NCBI RefSeq assembly: GCF_900102075.1
Contig: NZ_FNAV01000002.1
Location: 186,001-250,000 of the forward strand
From: Salipiger thiooxidans
GTDB lineage: Bacteria > Pseudomonadota > Alphaproteobacteria > Rhodobacterales > Rhodobacteraceae
Direction of reading: 5' to 3'
Length of the DNA stretch: 64,000 bases
The first letter of the stretch is position 1. Every line of letters begins with the position of its first letter. Below the pieces are notes generated by a model. That model searched no databases. It was given only the letters and a program-made list of their open reading frames with translations, and was not told where the DNA came from. Of this stretch, positions 1-7,795 are shown in pieces. The translations under genes and the position numbers were made by a program.

Positions 1-298
1 GGCCGAAAGAGACGTTCTCGCGCACGGTCATGTGCATGAACAGCGCGTAGGTCTGGAAAACGATCCCGAGGCCGCGCTGGCGGGCGGGAATGGAGGCGAG
101 GTTGCGCCCGGCGAGTTCGATCCGACCCGAGGTCGGAGTCTCGAAACCGGCGATCATCTGCAGCGTGGTGGTCTTGCCGCAACCCGAGGGCCCCAGCAGC
201 GAGACGAACTCGCCCTTCTCGACCGTGCAGCTCAGCGAGTCGACGGCCCTGACCTCGCCATAGGTCTTGGTGAGGCCGTCCAGTACCAGAAATGCCAT
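1..298 (-). CDS. ABC transporter ATP-binding protein, PotA/UgpC-like (3' part missing)
   Basis: Only the first 99 or so codons lie in the window; the gene runs off the left edge. The translation begins MAFLVLDGLTKTYGEV and contains the Walker A motif GPSGCGKTTT near residue 37 and a Q-loop VFQTYALFMHM near residue 81. These are typical of ATPases that energise spermidine/putrescine, iron or sugar-type importers. It lies 71 bases downstream of a periplasmic binding-protein gene on the same strand, so it is probably the ATPase of that importer. Permease genes would be expected beyond the edge. The family call is secure; the substrate is not known. Confidence 0.9.
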   Translation of the reverse strand, partial: MAFLVLDGLTKTYGEVRAVDSLSCTVEKGEFVSLLGPSGCGKTTTLQMIAGFETPTSGRIELAGRNLASIPARQRGLGIVFQTYALFMHMTVRENVSFG

Positions 299-317
299 CT
301 TAGCTCCTGCATGGATG

Positions 318-349
318 GGCGGACGGGGATCGCGCTGCCCCCGCCCGCC
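318..349 (-). other. Intercistronic stem-loop between binding-protein and ATPase genes
   Basis: GGCGG-A-CGGGG (318-328) pairs with CCCCG-C-CCGCC (339-349), with one mismatch and a 10-base loop. It sits in the 71-base gap between the solute-binding protein gene and the ATPase gene on the minus strand. No run of T follows in that direction, so mRNA stabilisation or partial attenuation after the binding-protein gene is more likely than full termination. That role is inferred. Confidence 0.5.
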
Positions 350-369
350 GTATCTGTGTGTGGGTGGAA

Positions 370-1401
370 TTACCGTTCGACTTCGCGGGCCCAGCGGCTG
401 GTCCACTCCTGGCGGGCCGGGTTGATCACGTCCCAGTCGACGGCGACGAGGTCGGCGATCTTGTCACCGTAGGGCAGCACTTCGGCGAGCTCTGCAGGCA
501 GCTCGGCCTCGGTGTTGACCGGGCCGGCCCCCATGGCGTCGGCGAGACGCACCTGGATTTCCGGGTCCAGCAGGAAGTCGATGAAGGCCTGCGCCTCTTC
601 CGGCACGTCGCTGTCCACCACCGGGCAGGCGGCGAGCATCAGGGCGACGGCACCCTCTTCGGGATAGGCGAAGGCGGCCGGGAAGCCGGTGTCGGCCAGC
701 GACTTGGTGCGGCCCGAGCCCCAGATCGAGACGGCGATCTCTTCCGACTGGAAGAGCTCGGACATCTTGCCCGAGGATGGTTCGAACACCAGCACGTTCG
801 GCGCGATGTCGTTGGCCATGACCTCGAAGCCCGGGTCGATGTCCTCTTCGCCGCCGCCGGCGAGGCGCGCTTCCATGACCAGAGTGTGCAGGCCATAGGT
901 GTTCGAGATCGGCGGGATCGAGAGGATGCCCTCGAACTTCGGATCCATCAGGTCCTTCCAGCTTGACGGGGCGTCCCAGCCCTCGCGCTCGAACCACTCG
1001 GTGTTGTAGGTGAAGCCGGTGGCGACGAAGCCGATGCCGATGGAGTTCGGGCCGAGCTTGGCGATATCGTAGATGTTCTCCTTGGCCGGGCTGTCGACCA
1101 TGGCGTCGCAGAAGCCAAGCGCGTCGGCCTGGTACATCGGGCCGTCGTCGAGGATCACCACGTCGAGTTCCTGCGCGTTCTTCTGCGCCTGGAGACGGGC
1201 GAGGTTCTCGGTCGAGTTGCCGGGAACGAAGGCGATGGTGACGTCATGCGTCTTCTCGAACTCGGGGATGATGAGTTCCTTCATCAGCGTCTCGAACGAG
1301 CCGCCATAGCCGCCGACAGTCAGCGTCTTGTCCTGCGCCAGCGCCGGAAGCGCGGTGCCCAGGCTCAGGAGGGCCGTCGTCGCAATCGTCTTTTTCAGCA
1401 T
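370..1401 (-). CDS. Extracellular solute-binding protein, PotD-like (polyamine/iron family)
   Basis: This 343-residue protein has a clear Sec signal peptide (MLKKTIATTALLSLGTALPA, likely cleaved before QDKT). The mature part begins TLTVGGYGGSFE and contains a GNSTENLARLQAQ segment, as in PotD/AfuA-type binding proteins for polyamines, ferric iron or similar small cations. It should act in the periplasm as the capture subunit of the importer whose ATPase follows at 298. A LysR gene is divergent and begins 110 bases away, so it probably controls this operon. The ligand cannot be read from sequence alone. Confidence 0.88.
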   Translation of the reverse strand: MLKKTIATTALLSLGTALPALAQDKTLTVGGYGGSFETLMKELIIPEFEKTHDVTIAFVPGNSTENLARLQAQKNAQELDVVILDDGPMYQADALGFCDAMVDSPAKENIYDIAKLGPNSIGIGFVATGFTYNTEWFEREGWDAPSSWKDLMDPKFEGILSIPPISNTYGLHTLVMEARLAGGGEEDIDPGFEVMANDIAPNVLVFEPSSGKMSELFQSEEIAVSIWGSGRTKSLADTGFPAAFAYPEEGAVALMLAACPVVDSDVPEEAQAFIDFLLDPEIQVRLADAMGAGPVNTEAELPAELAEVLPYGDKIADLVAVDWDVINPARQEWTSRWAREVER

Positions 1402-1456
1402 TTGCCGTATCCCTGTTGGTTGCTTGTGACGCCTAAATGAAGGCCGACGATTGCCA

Positions 1457-1474
1457 ATTCTTTCAAATGAGAAT
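1457..1474. promoter_or_regulatory. Candidate LysR operator between divergent genes
   Basis: The inverted repeat ATTCT-N8-AGAAT lies in the 110-base divergent gap and contains a T-N11-A core (1458-1470), the usual shape of LysR binding sites. A second perfect palindrome, GAACGTTC, follows at 1480-1487. The neighbouring LysR gene starts at 1512, so autoregulation and control of the ABC operon are both plausible. The site is predicted from symmetry and position only. Confidence 0.45.
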
Positions 1475-1511
1475 AATTCGAACGTTCATTCCATAAAGTT
1501 ATGGGTCATTC

Positions 1512-2465
1512 ATGGCGCGCACGAATATGAGGCAGATCGAGGCCTTCAATGCCGTAATGAAATGCGGGTCCGTGACGCGCGCCGCGGAAACGCTGTTTGT
1601 CAGTCAACCGGCCGTCACGAAGTTGATTCGAGCCTTCGAGGACAGTTGCGGCTTCGCGCTCTTCGAACGCGCGGCCGGCCGGCTGCACCCGACCGCCGAG
1701 GCGCAGCGGCTGTTTCTCGAAACCGAAAAGCTGCTGACCGGGGTGGCGCGGGTCGAGAACGTCGCCCGGGCGATCCGCGACCTCGAACGCGGCGAGGTGG
1801 CCGTCACCGCCTACCCTGCCCTCAGCCTTCGCTTCCTGCCGATCATCGCGTCTGACTTCCTCGCGGAACGGCCTGACGTGCGGCTCGCGATCGAGACCCG
1901 AAACTCGCAGTCGGTCTACGAGGCCATGCTCAACGGATCCTCGGATTTCGGCATCTCCCTCGTCCCGACCAGGCACAGCGGCATCGAGTGCAAGCCCTTC
2001 CATGACAACGTACTGGTGTGCGCCCTTCCGCCCGGGCACCGCCTGACGGAGAAGCCCATCGTCGACCTGCGCGAACTGGTGCACGAGCGCTTCATCTCGC
2101 TCGGGAGGGACGACCTGTCGACGGTCGTCACCAAGGAAGCGTTCGACCGGGCGGGGGTCGAGATCGACGCCGCGATCCACGTCCAGATGGCAGACACCGC
2201 CTGCACCTTCGTGGCAAGGGGCCAGGGTGTGGCGCTGGTGCCGGTGCTCGCCACCCTGGGCTGGCGCACCGACGAGATCGAGCTGCGCCCGATCTGGCCG
2301 AGCGTGAACAAGACCATGTGGCTCTATACCCGCACCTACGAGCCGCTCTCGATGCTGGCGGGCCTGCTGCTGGGCCGCGTGCGCGAGGCGCTGGACGAGA
2401 TCAACGACAAGTACCGCCCCGATCCCGAGGCCATCTCCGAGCTGCCGCCGCTGCCGGTGTTCTGA
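1512..2465 (+). CDS. LysR-family transcriptional regulator
   Basis: This 317-residue protein has an N-terminal winged helix-turn-helix (about residues 5-64; MRQIEAFNAVMKCGSVTRAA, then QPAVTKLI) and a LysR substrate-binding domain (about 95-300). It is divergent from the PotD-like binding-protein gene, the classic LysR arrangement, so it most likely regulates that importer in response to its substrate or a metabolite. A start at the sixth codon (MRQIEAF) is an alternative. It ends well before the RidA gene, which probably has its own promoter. Confidence 0.92.
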   Translation: MARTNMRQIEAFNAVMKCGSVTRAAETLFVSQPAVTKLIRAFEDSCGFALFERAAGRLHPTAEAQRLFLETEKLLTGVARVENVARAIRDLERGEVAVTAYPALSLRFLPIIASDFLAERPDVRLAIETRNSQSVYEAMLNGSSDFGISLVPTRHSGIECKPFHDNVLVCALPPGHRLTEKPIVDLRELVHERFISLGRDDLSTVVTKEAFDRAGVEIDAAIHVQMADTACTFVARGQGVALVPVLATLGWRTDEIELRPIWPSVNKTMWLYTRTYEPLSMLAGLLLGRVREALDEINDKYRPDPEAISELPPLPVF

Positions 2466-2478
2466 GGCGCGCGCCTCC

Positions 2479-2501
2479 GGTCATAACCTCGGGTCATGAC
2501 C
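2479..2501. repeat. Tandem GGTCATRACC repeat upstream of the RidA gene
   Basis: GGTCATAACC (2479-2488) and the perfect palindrome GGTCATGACC (2492-2501) are 13 bases apart and run straight into TTGACA (2502-2507), a good -35 match. No convincing -10 box was found at the right spacing. Two near-identical palindromic half-sites in front of a possible promoter suggest a regulator site. The regulator is unknown. Confidence 0.4.
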
Positions 2502-2515
2502 TTGACATCATTTCT

Positions 2516-2545
2516 CATTTGCACGTTGCCGCATCGCGGCAAATG
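2516..2545. repeat. Inverted repeat in the RidA leader
   Basis: TTGCCGC-ATC-GCGGCAA (2526-2542) is a perfect 7-base inverted repeat with a 3-base centre. Around it, CATTTGC (2516-2522) and GCAAATG (2539-2545) form a second, overlapping symmetric pair. No T-run follows, so an operator or leader hairpin is more likely than a terminator. Confidence 0.4.
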
Positions 2546-2614
2546 CTCCGCGCCAGCGCGCCCCGCTTCGGGCCGCGACGACAGGACCATTTCGTCCAGC
2601 AAGGAGACAACCGG

Positions 2615-2959
2615 ATGATCACCCGCACCACGCGCACCGCGATCCACCACCGCATCGTCGAGCACAACGGCACCGTCTACATCGGCGGCCTCGTCGCCGA
2701 CGACCGCAGCAAGGACATGAAGGGCCAGACCGAAGAGATCTGCGCCAAGCTCGACGCGCTGCTGGCCGAGGCCGGCACCTCGAAGGACAAGCTGCTGTCC
2801 GCCATGATCTACGCCACCGACTTCTCGCAGAAGGACGGGCTGAACGAGGCCTGGACCACCTGGCTCGACCCCGAGCACCTGCCCGTGCGCGCCTTCATCG
2901 GCGTGGCCGAACTGGGCAAGGACGTGCTCGTCGAGATCGTGGTCACCGCCGCGAAGTAA
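2615..2959 (+). CDS. RidA-family (YjgF/UK114) protein
   Basis: This 114-residue protein has the length and fold signature of the RidA/YjgF family. RidA proteins hydrolyse reactive enamine/imine intermediates released by PLP enzymes, or act as ring-opening deaminases. The sequence has VYIGGLVADD near the start and the C-terminal block VEIVVTAAK. The start was placed at the ATG preceded by AAGGAG (2601-2606). The family's usual catalytic arginine block near the C-terminus (R-x-A-V/I) appears here as PVRAFIGVAEL. It is a single-gene unit, with repeats upstream and a strong terminator downstream. The abundance of PLP and amine enzymes nearby fits a detoxifying role. Confidence 0.9.
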   Translation: MITRTTRTAIHHRIVEHNGTVYIGGLVADDRSKDMKGQTEEICAKLDALLAEAGTSKDKLLSAMIYATDFSQKDGLNEAWTTWLDPEHLPVRAFIGVAELGKDVLVEIVVTAAK

Positions 2960-3019
2960 TCCCGGACAGGCGGGCGCAAAGACCCGCCGCCGGACCTGCC
3001 GCTTTGTCATTGGCAGAAA

Positions 3020-3055
3020 AAACGGGGCGTGTTTCCACGCCCCGTTTCCTTTTGT
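3020..3055 (+). terminator. Rho-independent terminator after RidA
   Basis: AAACGGGGCGTG (3020-3031) pairs perfectly with CACGCCCCGTTT (3036-3047) around a 4-base loop and is followed by CCTTTT. It closes the RidA unit. Because of its A-run and T-run symmetry it can also stop the opposing DppA-like transcript, which ends at 3074. Confidence 0.88.
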
Positions 3056-3073
3056 CCCGATGAAAGGCGCCGA

Positions 3074-4771
3074 TCACTCGGCGCGGTACCAGTCGGCGAT
3101 GTTCCAGATCTGGCTGTCCCAGCTGTTCATCCGCACGCCCTCGAGGCTGCGTGCCTTGCCCGAGATGTTGTTGCGGTGGATGAGCGGCACGATGGAGTAG
3201 CTGTCGATCAGCATGTCGTTCATCTCGCGCGCGATGCGGCCGCGCTCGTCGAGCGTCGCGGCGGTGCGGAACTCTGCGATCAGGGCGTCGTAATCCTCCG
3301 AGCAGAAGCGCTGGATGTTGTTGCCCTGCCATTGCGTTTCCGGCGACGGCACGTTGGCGCAGCTCCAGTTGCCGAGGAAGGCCTCGGGGTCCTGCCCCTT
3401 GGAGTTGTCGGTGTACATCTGCACGTCGGCGTAGAACTTCTGGCGGGTGTCGGGCGAACCCGGGTCGCCGCCGAAGAACACCGAGGCGTCGATGTTGCGC
3501 AGCTCGGTCTCGACGCCGATCTCGCCCCACCACTGCTTGATCAGCGCCTGGCTGTCCTGGCGCACGCCGTTGGTCGAGGTCTGGAACAGGATCGAAAGCT
3601 TCTCGCCGTCCTTGTCGCGGATGCCGTCGCCGTCGCTGTCGGTCCAGCCGGCCTCATCGAGCAGCGCGGCCGCGGCCTCGAGATCCTGCACCTCGCAGCC
3701 CGCGTTGGCGTCCGACGCATAGAGCTCGGGCGCCGGGACCACGGCGCAGCCCGGCACGCCCGCGTCGCCGTAGAGCGCCTCGGCGACGATCGAACGGTCG
3801 ATGGCCAGCGACAGCGCCTTGCCGACGCGCGGATCCGAGAGGAACGGGTGCTTGCCGCCCGCGAAGGTGGCGCGCGCCTCGCCGAGCGCCGGATCCGGGT
3901 CGGTCTGGTTCATGAAGATGAACTCGACGGCCGAGCCGTCCGAGGCGATGACCTCGCCCGGACCGTCGGTCATCTGCGCGAGGATGTCGGGCGAGAGCTG
4001 CAGGTTCCAGGCGTAGTCGACCTCGCCGGTCTGCAGCACCGCGCGCGCCGCCGACGCAGGGTCGCCGCCCCCCTTGATGGTGACCGAGGCGAAGGCCGGC
4101 TTGTCGGCCTCGCGGTAGTTCGGGTTCATCGCGTAGGTGATCACGTCGTTGGCGCGGAAGTCCGTCACCATGTAGGGGCCGGTGCCGACTGGATAGGTGT
4201 TCTCTTCGGTGCAGGTCGCCACCAGCTCGCCGGTGCAGTCCTTGAACTGCGCTTCCTGCAGGATCGGCGCCTCGGAGCTCACGAAAGCGGTGTAGGGATA
4301 GGGCTTGGGCTCGGAGAAGCGCACCTCGATGGTGCGGTCGTCCACGGCCACCACGTCGGCGACACCGTCGAACTGCGACAGCGCCGCGCAGCCGCTGTGT
4401 TCATCGGTGCAGTATTTCCAGGTGAAGATCACGTCCTGCGGCGTCACGGCGGTGCCGTCGGCCCAGGTCAGCCCCTCGCGCAGGGTCCAGGTGATGCTCA
4501 TCAGGTCCTCGGCCACGCCGCCGTTCTCGACCGTCGGGATCTCGTCCACGAGGATCGGCACCAGGGCGCCGGTCTCGGAGAAGCGCGCCAGGGGCTCGAG
4601 CACGAGCGAGGCGGCCTCGACCTCCTTGGCGATGCCCGAAAGATACGGGTTCATCGTCGAGGCCGCCTGCCAGTAGAGGATCTTCAGCGCGCCGTCGCTG
4701 CCGCGCTCGGCGCTCGCCGTCATCGGCAGCAGCGCCAACGCGGTGGCGGCCATCAGGGCATGGGGTTTCAT
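3074..4771 (-). CDS. ABC transporter substrate-binding protein, DppA/OppA family (SBP_bac_5)
   Basis: This 565-residue protein has a Sec signal peptide (MKPHALMAATALALLPMTAS, cut after A21) and the layout of family 5 binding proteins for peptides, nickel, opines or oligosaccharides. Examples are WTLREGLTWADGT for the conserved W-x-F-x-L-R block and the DSQIWNIADWY end. No permease or ATPase genes adjoin it, so it is a solitary binding protein that must use permeases encoded elsewhere. One of the two Dpp-type systems in this window is possible but unproven. It is divergent from an RpiR-type regulator, 143 bases away. Confidence 0.9.
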   Translation of the reverse strand: MKPHALMAATALALLPMTASAERGSDGALKILYWQAASTMNPYLSGIAKEVEAASLVLEPLARFSETGALVPILVDEIPTVENGGVAEDLMSITWTLREGLTWADGTAVTPQDVIFTWKYCTDEHSGCAALSQFDGVADVVAVDDRTIEVRFSEPKPYPYTAFVSSEAPILQEAQFKDCTGELVATCTEENTYPVGTGPYMVTDFRANDVITYAMNPNYREADKPAFASVTIKGGGDPASAARAVLQTGEVDYAWNLQLSPDILAQMTDGPGEVIASDGSAVEFIFMNQTDPDPALGEARATFAGGKHPFLSDPRVGKALSLAIDRSIVAEALYGDAGVPGCAVVPAPELYASDANAGCEVQDLEAAAALLDEAGWTDSDGDGIRDKDGEKLSILFQTSTNGVRQDSQALIKQWWGEIGVETELRNIDASVFFGGDPGSPDTRQKFYADVQMYTDNSKGQDPEAFLGNWSCANVPSPETQWQGNNIQRFCSEDYDALIAEFRTAATLDERGRIAREMNDMLIDSYSIVPLIHRNNISGKARSLEGVRMNSWDSQIWNIADWYRAE

Positions 4772-4824
4772 GGGGGGGTCTCCTGTTGGGATCGGTCCCC
4801 GACGGCCTCAGGCGCGCCGGGCTT

Positions 4825-4874
4825 TATGTAATAAAAGTTGCGCAGTATACGCGCTTCAGTCAATATGTAACAAA
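4825..4874. promoter_or_regulatory. Direct repeats in the divergent promoter region, candidate RpiR site
   Basis: TATGTAATAAA (4825-4835) and TATGTAACAAA (4864-4874) are 39 bases apart in an AT-rich island between the DppA-like gene (start 4771) and the RpiR gene (start 4915). The local AT content contrasts with the GC-rich genes. The repeat could bind the RpiR regulator on both sides of the overlapping promoters. This is a prediction from repetition and position. Confidence 0.4.
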
Positions 4875-4914
4875 CCATACACCGCACAATCGCCCTCAAC
4901 CCGCGCCTGCCCCA

Positions 4915-5787
4915 ATGAAATCCTCCGACGATCTTGCCGCGCGGCTGCGCAATTCGGCGGTGTCCACCGCCGAGCGCAAGCTTGCCGCGGCCTTTGCCGA
5001 GAACTTTCCCGGCAGCGCGCTGGGAACCGTCGAATCGCTGGCGACCCGCGCCGGGGTGAGCGGGCCGACCGTGCTGCGCTACCTCGCCAAGCTCGGGTTC
5101 CCGCGCTTCGCAGACTTCCAGGACGCGGTGAAGGCTGAGATCGACCGCCAGCTCGGCTCGCCCCTGCAGCAGATCGACCGCGCAAAGGACGGCGGCGCCG
5201 AGCACCATCTCTATCGCCGCGCGCTGCTGATGCAGGCCGAGAGCCTGCGCCGTGCCGCCGACCAGGCGGTGCCGGCCGAGTTCGACGCCATCGCCGAGCT
5301 GCTGTCGGACAGCCGCCTGCACGTGCGGCCCCTTGGCGGGCGCTACAGCCGCATCCTCGCGCAGCGGCTGGCGATGCAGCTCTCGCAGCTGCGCCCCGAC
5401 GTGACGCTGCTCGATATGCAGCTGGGCTTTGCCTACGACACGCTGGTGGATCTTGGCCCGCGCGACCTCGTGGTGATCTTCGACTACCGCCGCTACCAGG
5501 AAGAGCTGCTCTCCTTCGCCGAGGGTGCGCGGGCGGCGGGGGCGCGCATCGTGCTGCTGACCGATCCGTGGCGCTCGCCCATCGCGCAGCTGGCCGAGGC
5601 GGTGCTGACCGCGCCCGACGAGACGCTGTCGCCCTTCGGCTCACGGGTGGTGCCCACCGCGCAGGTCGAGGCGCTGGTGGCCGCGGTGGCCGACCGCAAC
5701 CGCGAGGCGGCCCGGGCGCGGCTGGCGCGGATCGAGACGTTGCGCAGCGAGGGCGCCAAGCGCACGGACGGAGACACGCATGACTGA
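4915..5787 (+). CDS. MurR/RpiR-family transcriptional regulator
   Basis: This 290-residue protein has an N-terminal HTH_6 domain (about residues 5-80, including GVSGPTVLRYLAKLGFPRFADF) followed by a SIS sugar-phosphate isomerase-type domain (about 125-265). Such regulators bind sugar phosphates or other phosphorylated or small ligands. The start was set at the ATG at 4915, because upstream in-frame codons would run through the AT-rich promoter. It overlaps the next gene by 8 bases, so it probably regulates its own operon and the divergent DppA-like gene. Confidence 0.9.
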   Translation: MKSSDDLAARLRNSAVSTAERKLAAAFAENFPGSALGTVESLATRAGVSGPTVLRYLAKLGFPRFADFQDAVKAEIDRQLGSPLQQIDRAKDGGAEHHLYRRALLMQAESLRRAADQAVPAEFDAIAELLSDSRLHVRPLGGRYSRILAQRLAMQLSQLRPDVTLLDMQLGFAYDTLVDLGPRDLVVIFDYRRYQEELLSFAEGARAAGARIVLLTDPWRSPIAQLAEAVLTAPDETLSPFGSRVVPTAQVEALVAAVADRNREAARARLARIETLRSEGAKRTDGDTHD

Positions 5788-6523
5788 ATACCCGGTGATC
5801 CTGAACCCCGAGGGCCGCTTCCCCGGGCTCATCGTCGTGGACCACGCCGGCATCGCGACGCCTGACCGCTTCGGCGCGCTGGGGCTCGAGGAGCACTGGC
5901 ACGCGACGCACCATTTCTGCGACCTCGGCGTCGAGCCTCTGGCGCGCGCGCTGGCCGACCGGCTCGACGCGCCGGTGGTGCTTGGGACAGTGAGCCGGCT
6001 GGTGCTGGACCTCAACCGCTGGCTCGAGGATCCGCGCTCGATCGCGGTGCAGGTCGAAGGCACGCCGATCCCCGGCAACCGCACGCTCACGCCCGAGGCC
6101 CGCGCGCTGCGGCAGGAGGCGATCTTCTGGCCCTACCACGAGGCGGTGGGTGTGCTCTGGGCCCGCGTCACGGCGCGCCATGCCGACCCGGTGTTCCTTG
6201 CCCTGCACAGCTGCACCCGCGTCTTCGACGGCATCCGCCGGCCGTGGGACGCGGGCACGATCTGGAACGAGAACCCTGCGCTCTCAAGGCCACTGCTCGA
6301 GGCCCTCGGGCGCGATGCCGGATTGAGGCTGGGGGACAACCAGCCCTACTCCGGGCGCGGCGGTATCTACACCGTGGACCGCCATACGCATGGCAGCGGG
6401 CTCCGGGCCTGCGGCATCGAAATCAGCAACGATTTGCTCGAGACACCGCGTGACACCGCCGGCTGGGCGGCGCGCCTGGCGGCGGCACTCGAAACCTGTG
6501 TCGGCGAAAGGGAACGCGCATGA
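5780..6523 (+). CDS. N-formylglutamate amidohydrolase-family hydrolase
   Basis: This 247-residue zinc amidohydrolase-like protein has the family blocks in order: DHAG at 21-24 (usually SxPHxG), DLNR at 77-80, HSCT at 143-146, NQPYSG at 187-192 and EISNDL at 214-219. The family removes N-formyl groups, as in the last step of the HutF histidine route, and related members act on other N-acyl amino acids. There are no other hut genes here. It is coupled to a FAD oxidoreductase by an ATGA overlap, which suggests amide hydrolysis followed by amine oxidation. The exact substrate is unknown. Confidence 0.85.
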   Translation: MTEYPVILNPEGRFPGLIVVDHAGIATPDRFGALGLEEHWHATHHFCDLGVEPLARALADRLDAPVVLGTVSRLVLDLNRWLEDPRSIAVQVEGTPIPGNRTLTPEARALRQEAIFWPYHEAVGVLWARVTARHADPVFLALHSCTRVFDGIRRPWDAGTIWNENPALSRPLLEALGRDAGLRLGDNQPYSGRGGIYTVDRHTHGSGLRACGIEISNDLLETPRDTAGWAARLAAALETCVGERERA

Positions 6524-7788
6524 CCGAAATCAACAAGACACCCTACGCCCATGACGCGCCCCCGCCCCCGCCGACGCGGCCACTCGAGGGGCTCTACACC
6601 GCCGACGTGACGCTGGTGGGCGCGGGCTTCAGCGGCACCATCGCCGCGCTGGAACTGGCGCGGCGCGGGCTGTCGGTGGCGCTGCTGGAAGCGGGCGAGA
6701 TCGGCCGAGGCGGCTCGGGCCGCAACCATGGCCAGTGCATTCCGGTGTTCAACTACCTCGACCCCGCCGAGCTGCCGCCCGCGGGCTTTGCCCTGCTGCG
6801 CGACTCCGGCCGCATGGTCTTCGACATGATCGAGGAGCTGGGGATCGACTGCGCGCCCGTGCAGAAGGGCTGGCTCAACGCCGCGCACAGCCCCGCGGGC
6901 CTTGCCCGTGCCCAGGCCGCGCACGCCAAGTACGCAGCCTATGGCAAGGCCGACCGCTTCCTCGATCCCGCCGAGGTCGAGGAGCTGAGCGGCATCCCCG
7001 GCTATCTCGGCGGCTGGGTGCACCGCGACGGCGGCCACCTGAACCCGCTGGCCTACGTCCGCGGGCTCGCCTCGGCCGCGAAGGAGGCGGGCGTCCGGAT
7101 CTTCACTCAAACGCCGCTCATCGGCATCACCCGGAGCGCGCAGGGCCGCTGGCTGCTGCGCACCCCGCATGGCGAGATCACCAGCCGCAAGGTCGGGCTG
7201 ACCACCAACGCCTATGGCACGCAGGTCATTCCCGCCCGGCTGCGCAAGAGCATCGTGCCGATCACCTCCTACGCGGTCGCCAGCGAGCGGCTGACAAAGG
7301 CGCAGCGCGCGGCGGTGCTGCCCTCGGGTGTGAACTTCTCGGACACCCGGCGCGACCCGATGTTCTTCCGCGTCGACACCGAGGGCCGGATCATCACCGG
7401 CGGGCTGGTCGAACCCCGGCGCGGTCGCCTGACCGAGCACACCTTCGAGGGCTTCACCAAGCGGCTCACGGACCTCTACCCGGTGCTCGAGGGCCTGCAG
7501 TGGACGCACCACTGGTCCGGCACCGTCGGAATCTCCGCCCGCCAGCGCCCGGCGATCTTCGAGCTCGAGGACGGGCTCTGGGGGCTCGTGGGCTACTCCG
7601 GGCGCGGCGTGCCGACCTCGGCGGCGCTCGGGCGCGCCTTCGCCGAGACGCTTCGGGATCCCGACGAGGGCGCAAAGCTCTGGCCCTCCGAGTCGCCCGC
7701 GCGCATTGTTGCCGGGCGCGCTATCGGACTTGCGGTGCAGGGCTTCCGCGGCACCATCAACAAGGTGCGCGACCGGCTCGAGAGCTGA
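6520..7788 (+). CDS. FAD-dependent oxidoreductase, DAO/PuuB-like
   Basis: This 422-residue protein has a dinucleotide-binding motif GAGFSG at 34-39 and an acidic end LLEAGE about 20 residues later. It also has the motif GGSGRNHGQ and a C-terminal block LVGYSGRGVPTS. These are features of D-amino-acid-oxidase-fold amine oxidases such as gamma-glutamylputrescine oxidase. It would oxidise a primary or secondary amine, giving an aldehyde or keto product plus ammonia or an amine. The start overlaps the previous stop (ATGA at 6520-6523), so the two are translated together. It converges with the aminotransferase gene, leaving a 7-base gap. Confidence 0.88.
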   Translation: MTEINKTPYAHDAPPPPPTRPLEGLYTADVTLVGAGFSGTIAALELARRGLSVALLEAGEIGRGGSGRNHGQCIPVFNYLDPAELPPAGFALLRDSGRMVFDMIEELGIDCAPVQKGWLNAAHSPAGLARAQAAHAKYAAYGKADRFLDPAEVEELSGIPGYLGGWVHRDGGHLNPLAYVRGLASAAKEAGVRIFTQTPLIGITRSAQGRWLLRTPHGEITSRKVGLTTNAYGTQVIPARLRKSIVPITSYAVASERLTKAQRAAVLPSGVNFSDTRRDPMFFRVDTEGRIITGGLVEPRRGRLTEHTFEGFTKRLTDLYPVLEGLQWTHHWSGTVGISARQRPAIFELEDGLWGLVGYSGRGVPTSAALGRAFAETLRDPDEGAKLWPSESPARIVAGRAIGLAVQGFRGTINKVRDRLES

Positions 7789-7795
7789 GCCCCGC

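Noticed and set aside
2526-2542. Terminator for the LysR gene
   Set aside because: The inverted repeat has no T-run in either direction and sits just before the RidA start, so an operator or leader element is more likely.
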